Origin: Bacillota bacterium
GTDB taxonomy: Bacteria > Bacillota > Clostridia > Peptostreptococcales > Natronincolaceae
NCBI GenBank assembly: GCA_023387935.1
Contig: JAEWHG010000039.1
Coordinates: 1-12,258 of the forward strand
Reading direction: 5' to 3'
DNA length: 12,258 nt
Notes under the pieces: generated by a model
What the model saw: the letters and a program-made list of their open reading frames with translations, nothing else
What the model was told of the DNA's origin: nothing
Database searches by the model: none
Part shown: in pieces, positions 1 through 5,577 of the stretch
How positions within the stretch are numbered: position 1 is the first letter of the stretch
Layout of the letters: each line of letters begins with the position of its first letter
Program-made: the position numbers and the translations under genes

Positions 1-779
1 GTTGTTAATATCTTTAAAATAGGCTCTCCCTCTTCTAGAATATGATTTAATCTTTTAATGGCCTCCGATGTATTTCGTTTTTCAATGGCATCTAGTAGTT
101 TAAATATGTCATTATGAAAACTGGAGGTAAGCACTTTTTCTATATGAACCTCTTCTAAGATTATTTTTTCCCCCATAAAACTTATTACCTTTTTTATTTC
201 ATTTTCTACACTTAAAAGAGTTTGGGATGCATTTCTACCTAAATAATCCAAATGCATTTTAAGAAATGCCAATTCCTTAGCCTCAATAGTTTTGCCGTAG
301 AATTTAAATATTTTTTTTATCCATTTATTAAATTCATCTTCAGTCAGCTTTGTAAATTCTACTACTTGACCATATTTTTTTATTTCCTTTACAATTTTTC
401 TTCTTGTGTCCACCGCTACAGCCCCATAAATTACCAGAGTCGTACTATTAGGTATCTGTTTAATATAGTCAATAATATATTTCTCCTCATCCTCAGAAAA
501 AACTTTCGATTTACCTTGAAATATATCCATATTTTTTAAATATACCAGTTTTCTTTCTGACATAAACGGAAGCGTCTCACACGCATCTACTATCTGAGAA
601 GCAGTAACTTCCTTCCCCTCAAGGATCATAAAATTAAGCTGCTCAAAGCTAGGGTCAACTATGGTTTTTTTCAACTTCTCCAAAGCATTGTTTATTAAAT
701 AATCTTCCTCACCGTAAAACAAATATATATTTTTTATTTCTTTTTTTTTGATAGAATCCATCAATTCCTTATAGCTCAT
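1..779 (-). CDS. holA: DNA polymerase III subunit delta (HolA), 3' end beyond the window
   Basis: Delta subunit of the clamp loader, which opens the beta sliding clamp so that it can be placed on primed DNA. Reading the minus strand from ATG at 779 gives about 259 uninterrupted residues running off the left edge; the full family protein is about 340 residues. Seen: the delta N-terminal signature YLFYGEEDYLI at residues 19-29, a degenerate AAA+ region in which no Walker A GxxxxGK[ST] is visible, and TLPFMSERKLV at 69-79, which matches the conserved 'PFFSERRLV'-like strand. The ATG lies 11 bp inside the end of comEC and has no good Shine-Dalgarno of its own, so translation is probably coupled to comEC. 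The comEC-holA (yqeN) adjacency is the arrangement known in Bacillus and relatives and supports the call. Confidence 0.9.
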   Translation of the reverse strand, partial: MSYKELMDSIKKKEIKNIYLFYGEEDYLINNALEKLKKTIVDPSFEQLNFMILEGKEVTASQIVDACETLPFMSERKLVYLKNMDIFQGKSKVFSEDEEKYIIDYIKQIPNSTTLVIYGAVAVDTRRKIVKEIKKYGQVVEFTKLTEDEFNKWIKKIFKFYGKTIEAKELAFLKMHLDYLGRNASQTLLSVENEIKKVISFMGEKIILEEVHIEKVLTSSFHNDIFKLLDAIEKRNTSEAIKRLNHILEEGEPILKILT

Positions 780-2304
780 TTAAATTCACTAACCCTTTCT
801 TCTGAAAATTACTTTCCTTATTTGATGTTTGTCTATAGATAAAATAAATAATTGCAATAGTTATGTAATACCCTAATATGTATATAATTTTCACTTCCTT
901 AATTTCAAAGCTACCATATGGTATTATAGCACATTTTGCCGAAATCCAATGAACATAATTTAATAGCTGATTATTTATTTGGTTTACTATAAAACCCGCT
1001 CTAAAGGATAGGCTTCCTATTAGAATACTTAGAAATGCTATTGATATAATAGGAGCTAATAAAGGTATGATTAAAAGGTTAGTCCCTAAGGATATTACTG
1101 ATATTTGTTTAAAATGATAAGCCATAATAGGTAGAGTTCCTATTTGGGCTGCTAATGTAACGGATAGTAAGCTTGCTAGAAATCCTAATCTTTCTTTCAA
1201 TGCTTTATTTAGGATTGGACCTAATAGTAAAATACTTAATGTAGCCGTAAAAGATAATTGAAAGGAAATAGAAAAAACAGTCATTGGCCTATAAATTAGT
1301 AGTACAAATGCAATAAAGAATAGAGCATTGATGCTATCATATCTTCTTTCTAAAAAATAAGCACCAACATATAAAATGTACATAAAGCCTGCTCTTATTA
1401 TTGACACAGGAAAATAAACCATGAAACCGTAAAATATTAAAATAAGAACAGTCAAATGCAACCTATTATTTCTACCAATTTTAATTATCTTTAAAAATTT
1501 GTCAATAATAAGCACTATTAATCCGACATGAAGCCCCGAAACCGCCATTATGTGAGCAGTTCCAGTTTTAGAAAATATATTGAGTCTTTCTTTTGACAAA
1601 TATCCCTGATTACCTAAAATAATACTTTTTAATATATCACTGTTTTCAAAATCCAAAGTGCTATCTAAATAATCCTCTATATAGATTTTCATTTTGTAGC
1701 TAATGCGCCTTATTCCTATTAATTTATTTTGAGGAGCCGGGTCAATTTTTACATTTGCGGAATTTGCTTCTAATATATACTCAATACCTTTGGTTTTTAA
1801 ATAAAGCTCGTAGCTGTTTGGTTTAATATCATCCTTATGATCTAACAGCTTCCTAACTCTAATATTTTTTATTTTAAGTATATCATCTACCATAAATATA
1901 GATTGATCTGAAACACTTTCATATACCCTTAATTGAGCCTTTTTATTTATTGTAATTGTTTTTCTTGTTTCTTTATCAACAAAGCTTAATACATCTATTT
2001 CGTACTCCGTAAATCCCCTATTAAAAGAGCCTTCTTTTAAAATTCTAGCAATTACCGTTTTGTTTTCAGGTGCACTTTTTAATATAGTATCTCCAATGAT
2101 GCTCTGTCCATAAAGATAAGCTCCTAAAATTGATGCTGTTAAAAGAATAAAAAAGATACTTCCTCTTTCCCATAGCATAAATACGATTAAAGAAATTGCA
2201 GTGGCCAATACTAGATAAATTATAGAAATATCATATTGAAAATAATGAGCACATAAAATTCCTATTAAAATAAAAATAAATAAAGATACAAAAGGGCGCT
2301 TCAA
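769..2304 (-). CDS. comEC: ComEC/Rec2-type DNA-uptake channel lacking the C-terminal metallo-beta-lactamase domain
   Basis: Polytopic membrane protein expected to carry single-stranded DNA across the cytoplasmic membrane during transformation. Seen: hydrophobic segments at about residues 4-24, 27-45 and 48-68, a soluble OB-like insertion at about 75-190, then the Competence domain from about 225 to 490 with the hallmark GTAHIMAVSGLHV at 248-260, SIIRAGFM at 301-308 and SFQLSF at 347-352, followed by many membrane segments. It is 511 residues, whereas Bacillus ComEC is about 770; the extracellular metallo-beta-lactamase domain is absent. The stop is clean and holA begins inside the gene end, so this is not an obvious frameshift. 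The start is TTG at 2304, supported by AGGAGG at 2312-2317 with 7 bp spacing. The missing domain appears to be encoded separately at 3189-4055. Confidence 0.9.
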   Translation of the reverse strand: MKRPFVSLFIFILIGILCAHYFQYDISIIYLVLATAISLIVFMLWERGSIFFILLTASILGAYLYGQSIIGDTILKSAPENKTVIARILKEGSFNRGFTEYEIDVLSFVDKETRKTITINKKAQLRVYESVSDQSIFMVDDILKIKNIRVRKLLDHKDDIKPNSYELYLKTKGIEYILEANSANVKIDPAPQNKLIGIRRISYKMKIYIEDYLDSTLDFENSDILKSIILGNQGYLSKERLNIFSKTGTAHIMAVSGLHVGLIVLIIDKFLKIIKIGRNNRLHLTVLILIFYGFMVYFPVSIIRAGFMYILYVGAYFLERRYDSINALFFIAFVLLIYRPMTVFSISFQLSFTATLSILLLGPILNKALKERLGFLASLLSVTLAAQIGTLPIMAYHFKQISVISLGTNLLIIPLLAPIISIAFLSILIGSLSFRAGFIVNQINNQLLNYVHWISAKCAIIPYGSFEIKEVKIIYILGYYITIAIIYFIYRQTSNKESNFQKKGLVNLNEL

Positions 2305-2311
2305 TTAAATC

Positions 2312-2317
2312 CCTCCT
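2312..2317 (-). promoter_or_regulatory. Ribosome binding site deciding the TTG start of comEC
   Basis: AGGAGG on the minus strand, 7 bp before TTG at 2304-2302. It supports a non-ATG start. Confidence 0.75.
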
Positions 2318-2372
2318 CATCTTCATTTATTTTCTACATTTACATTAAATTTCCTCTTAAGATTATTTACTT

Positions 2373-3014
2373 TCACTTATGATTTTTATCCTTCTTAATT
2401 TCCGCTAATGTGTTCATGGATCCTAATATTAATTCCATTGCCTTCTTTAGATCAGCTTCAACTTTCTCGAGTTTTTTTGCCGAATCTTCTACGAACTGAT
2501 CCTCTATGAGCTCCAATAAAGTTTGATCGTATTTAAGCGTATTTTGTAAGCTTTTGAGCTTACCTTTAGTAAATATTCGGTATATTTTTTTGCCTCTAAC
2601 TAGTAATTTAATTCCTTCCTTTTGCGAAGACTCTAGCTTCAATTTAAATTTGTATACCCCTTCTTTTTGCAAAAACTCCACTTCTTTTTCATTCATCATC
2701 TTTCCCAAAAAAAGATCATTTACGTAAAACAATCCATTATCATCTATTCTAATACTATCCTTCTCATTAACAGATAGAAAACGAAAACCATTTTTATTAA
2801 GATTTCTTCCTTTGCCAAAGGCAAGTTCATAGCTTTTGATGATATCCCATTGAAAGTAGGCAGTGTCATTAACAACGTCTTCTATTATTTGATATTCCCT
2901 ATCCTCTTTAAGCTGATAAAGGGCTCTATATATCTTAATACTGCTTTCTGTTAGATCAATAATAACGTCTCCTTTTTCCGAATCAATACATTTAGCTAGA
3001 ACATAAAAATTCAT
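2373..3014 (-). CDS. Unrecognised 213-aa cytoplasmic protein, first gene of the comEC-holA operon
   Basis: I do not recognise this protein. It has no signal peptide or membrane segment. The first 150 residues alternate short hydrophobic strands with charged turns (for example VIIDLTESSIKIY at 17-29 and RIDDNGLFYVNDLFLGKM at 89-106), suggesting a beta-rich domain. Residues 160-210 are charged and heptad-like (LLELIEDQFVEDSAKKLEKVEADLKKAMELI), which looks like a helical or coiled-coil tail. ATG at 3014 follows a GGAGG (3022-3026) at 7 bp. It ends 68 bp before comEC with no terminator between, so the three genes 3014 to 1 are probably cotranscribed. By position it could relate to competence or to replication, but nothing in the protein itself shows this. 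Confidence 0.75.
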   Translation of the reverse strand: MNFYVLAKCIDSEKGDVIIDLTESSIKIYRALYQLKEDREYQIIEDVVNDTAYFQWDIIKSYELAFGKGRNLNKNGFRFLSVNEKDSIRIDDNGLFYVNDLFLGKMMNEKEVEFLQKEGVYKFKLKLESSQKEGIKLLVRGKKIYRIFTKGKLKSLQNTLKYDQTLLELIEDQFVEDSAKKLEKVEADLKKAMELILGSMNTLAEIKKDKNHK

Positions 3015-3104
3015 TATATTACCTCCATAGTAAAGTGGTTTAATAAAATATATTTCTATATTCTTATCCCTTTTCCTCCATATATAACAAATAAAAGTAT
3101 ACTA

Positions 3105-3133
3105 TTTCCAATAATAATATAATTGTGTATTAT
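3105..3133 (+). promoter_or_regulatory. Possible weak promoter for the metallo-beta-lactamase lipoprotein gene
   Basis: TTTCCA at 3105-3110 and TATTAT at 3128-3133 with 17 bp between them fit a weak sigma-A promoter. An alternative -10, TATACT at 3160-3165, sits inside a palindrome but has no good -35. Confidence 0.35.
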
Positions 3134-3156
3134 AGTATTATAGCAAGAAATATATG

Positions 3157-3171
3157 TTCTATACTATAGAA
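3157..3171. promoter_or_regulatory. Palindrome, candidate operator before the lipoprotein gene
   Basis: TTCTATA-C-TATAGAA is a perfect 7-1-7 inverted repeat, ending 4 bp before the AGGAG ribosome binding site (3176-3180). It is too short and too A+T-rich to be a good terminator, so a repressor site is the more natural reading. A related palindrome AGTATACT lies at 3096-3103 and a direct repeat of TATTATAG at 3128-3143, all in the divergent intergenic region. Confidence 0.35.
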
Positions 3172-3188
3172 GAATAGGAGATATTATT

Positions 3189-4055
3189 ATGAGATCTACT
3201 CAAAAACTTAAATTTGCTAGTATGCTTACATTATTAGTTATAGCTTTATTTATATTAACTTCTTGTGGACAATCGCTTTCTGGTCTTCTATCCATACATA
3301 TGATTGATGTTGGCCAAGGAGAAAGCATTCTAATCATTACACCAAATAATAAAACCATTCTAATAGATGCAGGAGAGCGAAATGAAGGAAGAAGGGTGAA
3401 AGCATATTTAACTAAAAATAGAATCAATAAAATTGATCTACTGATAGGTACCCATCCTCATTCCGACCATATCGGAGGATTATCTGAAATCATTAACAAC
3501 TTTGAAGTAGTAAAAGTTGTTATGCCTAAAAAACTACATACCAGTGCGACCTTTGAAAATTTACTTAATACTATTGATGGCAAGGGTCTTACGATTACCT
3601 CGCCACAGTTAAATAATGTTATCGAATTTGATCATGATATTAAATTAAATTTCTTAGGCCCTATAAAAGACTACGGAGATAATTTAAACCTTTGGAGTGT
3701 TGTTTTAAGACTTGACTACAAAGATAAATCATTTCTATTTACTGGAGATATGGAGGAGGAGGCAGAAATAGACTTAATAAACACATATGGTAAAGAAGAC
3801 TTACAGACAAACGTATTAAACGTTGGTCATCACGGAAGCAACACTTCAACATCCAGCAGATTCTTAGATTACGTTAAGCCTGAAATTGCTCTTATATCAG
3901 TTGGAAGTGGCAACTCCTACGGACACCCTCACAACGATGTTCTTGAGCGCTTAGAAGCATACAATGCCTTTATTTATCGTACAGATGTCCAAGGCACTGT
4001 TGTTCTATTAAGTGATGGAATGAAAATTTGGTCCAATCAGCCCCCATCCAACTAA
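3189..4055 (+). CDS. Surface lipoprotein with a ComEC-type metallo-beta-lactamase domain
   Basis: Predicted surface-anchored metal-dependent hydrolase, probably a nuclease-like partner of the ComEC channel. Seen: a basic start, a hydrophobic run and lipobox LTSC with the modified cysteine at residue 26. Next comes the ComEC-type sequence IDVGQGESILI (39-49), ILIDAG (57-62) and the metal motif HPHSDH at 89-94 (HxHxDH), then FTGDME at 184-189 and NVGHHGS at 211-217. GHPHND at 245-250 is the last motif. Length is 288 residues. ATG at 3189 is preceded by AGGAG 8 bp upstream. It is divergent from the operon carrying a ComEC without this domain, so the two products plausibly act together outside the membrane. 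All usual metal ligands appear present. Standalone paralogues of this domain also occur beside full-length ComEC proteins, so a separate role cannot be excluded. Confidence 0.88.
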   Translation: MRSTQKLKFASMLTLLVIALFILTSCGQSLSGLLSIHMIDVGQGESILIITPNNKTILIDAGERNEGRRVKAYLTKNRINKIDLLIGTHPHSDHIGGLSEIINNFEVVKVVMPKKLHTSATFENLLNTIDGKGLTITSPQLNNVIEFDHDIKLNFLGPIKDYGDNLNLWSVVLRLDYKDKSFLFTGDMEEEAEIDLINTYGKEDLQTNVLNVGHHGSNTSTSSRFLDYVKPEIALISVGSGNSYGHPHNDVLERLEAYNAFIYRTDVQGTVVLLSDGMKIWSNQPPSN

Positions 4056-4067
4056 AAAACAACGAAA

Positions 4068-4089
4068 CTGATTTTATTTGGGAAAACAG
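4068..4089 (-). terminator. Weak intrinsic terminator for the bilin-reductase-like gene
   Basis: On the minus strand CTGTTTT pairs with AAAATCAG (one bulged base) around a 7-nt loop, followed by a T-rich stretch (TTTCGTTGTTTTTT) that runs into the end of the convergent gene. No matching terminator is seen for the plus-strand gene ending at 4055. Confidence 0.35.
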
Positions 4090-4095
4090 ACTTCC

Positions 4096-4776
4096 TTATA
4101 TATTAAAAATATAATTTTCAAAAACTTCCTTAGCCCATTTCTCGCCTAAAAACTTTTTTGTAGCAGTAAAACCATAATCTTCTTTATAAAATTTATTTTT
4201 AAAATTAGATAGCCATTGATTATATTGATGTTCATCTTCATGTTTCAAATTATTATTCATTTCCATTCCTTCGTACCAATTCTTAAACAGACTAAATATC
4301 CTGTCATAAGCCTTATCTATTTCTGTAGTTCTTACTAAACCATTAAAAGCATTCGGAATTAAATTTTCCACTATAAATGCTTGAGGCTCAAAAGTTTTAA
4401 TTAACATATCCGCGTATTCTGAATCTAAGGAGAGCAAATTATCAAATCCATTTATGTTTTCTATAGCATCTTTTTTATAGGATATATAATTCACTACAAC
4501 AAGAACTCTTTTAGGCGCCGAAATAACTTGATATAAAAAAATTGGATAATTAACAGATTTAGATGGGTATGCTATTCCAAAATCATAGTAATACATATTG
4601 AATCCCTTAACAGTTAATTGAACAAATTTATCTAAATTTTTTCCCTTAAATATATCCACTGTTCCCTTAGAAATAATACGATTTTTTTCACCTACTTTTC
4701 TAGGTATATCAATTTTTGATAAAGGTTCATACTTACTAAGTATGTACGACATATTATTTAGTGGTAATGGTACCAA
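4096..4776 (-). CDS. Protein resembling ferredoxin-dependent bilin reductases (HY2/PcyA type)
   Basis: The family reduces linear tetrapyrroles such as biliverdin with electrons from ferredoxin. Residues here are counted from TTG at 4776 (226 aa; family about 230-250). Seen: a central YPIF at 77-80 followed by a beta strand VLVVVNY at 91-97, in the place of the family's 'lPifg.Dlv ... vviDlqP'. The C-terminal half has HQY..W at 184-188 and FLGEKWAKEVFENYIFNI at 209-226, close to the family ending 'FGe.WAe.Y....LFd'. The conserved active-site Asp of that strand seems replaced by Asn (N96). The frame also opens at TTG 4791, but that codon overlaps the ribosome binding site; GGAGG at 4785-4789 lies 8 bp before the TTG at 4776, so I prefer it. 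No heme oxygenase or phytochrome is nearby. The family call is inference from motifs by eye; substrate unknown. Confidence 0.5.
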   Translation of the reverse strand: MVPLPLNNMSYILSKYEPLSKIDIPRKVGEKNRIISKGTVDIFKGKNLDKFVQLTVKGFNMYYYDFGIAYPSKSVNYPIFLYQVISAPKRVLVVVNYISYKKDAIENINGFDNLLSLDSEYADMLIKTFEPQAFIVENLIPNAFNGLVRTTEIDKAYDRIFSLFKNWYEGMEMNNNLKHEDEHQYNQWLSNFKNKFYKEDYGFTATKKFLGEKWAKEVFENYIFNI

Positions 4777-4784
4777 TATTAAAA

Positions 4785-4789
4785 CCTCC
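4785..4789 (-). promoter_or_regulatory. Ribosome binding site deciding the start of the bilin-reductase-like gene
   Basis: GGAGG on the minus strand, 8 bp before TTG at 4776. The alternative TTG at 4791 directly abuts and overlaps this site and the ATG at 4752 has no site of its own, so 4776 is favoured. Confidence 0.65.
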
Positions 4790-4803
4790 AATTTTAAGTA
4801 TAT

Positions 4804-4850
4804 TTAAAATTCAATACATATGTAATTCAATATTAATATTAAACCTCCTG
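4804..4850 (-). promoter_or_regulatory. Extra ribosome binding site with possible 8-codon leader
   Basis: A second strong AGGAGG (4844-4849, minus strand) lies in the leader, about 55 bp before the one used by the gene. It is followed by a similar string (GGAGGTTTAATATT versus GGAGGTTTTAATATT), so this looks like a duplicated initiation region. A TTG at 4830 opens an 8-codon frame ending at 4804, but its 13-bp spacing is long. Leader peptide or decayed start; not decided by the sequence. Confidence 0.25.
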
Positions 4851-4887
4851 CTAAATATTAAATAGAATAATCTTATTTTATGAAAAA

Positions 4888-4917
4888 AGTATTTTTATTT
4901 ACTTATTGTGTTGTCAA
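4888..4917 (-). promoter_or_regulatory. Promoter of the bilin-reductase-like gene
   Basis: Minus strand: perfect -35 TTGACA (4917-4912), 18 bp, then AATACT (4893-4888) as a 4/6 match to -10. It overlaps the -35 box of the opposite promoter. Confidence 0.45.
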
Positions 4918-4939
4918 AAAATCTTTAAACGTGTATTAT
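4911..4939 (+). promoter_or_regulatory. Sigma-A-type promoter of the 155-aa protein gene
   Basis: TTGTCA (4911-4916), 17 bp spacing, TATTAT (4934-4939); transcription would begin near 4946, leaving a short leader with the AGGAGG at 4966-4971. Confidence 0.65.
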
Positions 4940-4965
4940 AGTTTAAGGTAATATTTTAAGCTGTT

Positions 4966-4971
4966 AGGAGG
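4966..4971 (+). promoter_or_regulatory. Ribosome binding site deciding the TTG start at 4978
   Basis: AGGAGG, 6 bp before TTG; no in-frame ATG lies near enough to compete. Confidence 0.75.
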
Positions 4972-4977
4972 ATTATT

Positions 4978-5445
4978 TTGTCAAAAGTTATATCATTAAA
5001 TGAATATATAGTACAGAAAAAGAAAAAAAGTTATACATCCCAATCTTTAAATCACCCTATATGGTTTCATGAAATTAAAGATGGAATAAAAGCACTGGCA
5101 CTAAGAGATAAAAAAGTAATATATAATAATATTAAATATAATTACTATGATGAGTACTTATATTTTGTAAATATAAACCATATGGCATTGGAAGAATACC
5201 CATTTGAAAATTATTTAAAGGACAATATAAATTTAGATGAACCTTTTGATATCGTCCATGGTGTAGAATTCTCCAAAGGATATGATTTAAATCGTCTATC
5301 CGAAAATGATTGGGATAACATAGCAGATATTATTGTTCGTATCAGCATAACATCAACACTATTTGGCGAAGATTTTTTAATCGAACCGAATAAACTAGCA
5401 GGGGAATATGATTGGGATAGTGTTGGTTTTGACTATACATTTTAA
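4978..5445 (+). CDS. Unrecognised 155-aa acidic protein, divergent from the bilin-reductase-like gene
   Basis: I do not recognise this protein. It has a lysine-rich start (QKKKKS at 13-18), no signal peptide and no clear membrane segment. The middle is rich in Tyr, Asn and Asp (NIKYNYYDEYLYFVNINH at 51-68) and the last third is acidic, ending EYDWDSVGFDYTF. HPIWFHEIKDG at 26-36 is a distinctive aromatic stretch. It looks like a small soluble cytoplasmic protein. The start is TTG at 4978: AGGAGG at 4966-4971 with 6 bp spacing and a good promoter upstream support it strongly. Its regulatory region is shared with the 4096-4776 gene, suggesting common control, and it ends at a perfect bidirectional terminator. 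Confidence 0.75.
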   Translation: MSKVISLNEYIVQKKKKSYTSQSLNHPIWFHEIKDGIKALALRDKKVIYNNIKYNYYDEYLYFVNINHMALEEYPFENYLKDNINLDEPFDIVHGVEFSKGYDLNRLSENDWDNIADIIVRISITSTLFGEDFLIEPNKLAGEYDWDSVGFDYTF

Positions 5446-5481
5446 AACAATAAAATACCATTATTTATTACTTTAAAAATA

Positions 5482-5530
5482 CCAATAAAAAAAGAATTCT
5501 TAAGTGCCTAAAGAATTCTTTTTTTATTGG
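5482..5530. terminator. Bidirectional intrinsic terminator with a perfect 20-bp stem
   Basis: Positions 5482-5501 and 5511-5530 are exact reverse complements (20 bp) around a 9-nt loop. The stem carries seven A then GAATTC on the left and GAATTC then seven T on the right, so each strand reads into a T-run. It lies between two convergent genes ending at 5445 (+) and 5578 (-) and can stop both. Confidence 0.85.
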
Positions 5531-5577
5531 ATAGAATTATAAGGTTCTATACAATAAGTAGTATTAGCTAATTAAAT

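Noticed and set aside
252..539. Plus-strand open frame of 95 codons inside the holA region
   Set aside because: It lies antisense to a clear holA reading frame with family motifs, and its low-complexity Phe/Tyr-rich product reflects the complementary A+T-rich codons.
769..779. ComEC truncation as a frameshift or assembly error
   Set aside because: The stop is followed at once by the holA start in the standard overlapping arrangement, leaving no room for a remnant of the missing domain.
3015..3188. Possible riboswitch or T-box leader in the divergent intergenic regions (also 4777-4977)
   Set aside because: I see only short palindromes and promoters; no long conserved leader, specifier loop or anti-terminator pair.
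3200..3427. Minus-strand open frame antisense to the lipoprotein gene
   Set aside because: It is a mirror of the signal peptide and metallo-beta-lactamase coding region; no ribosome binding site or family motif.
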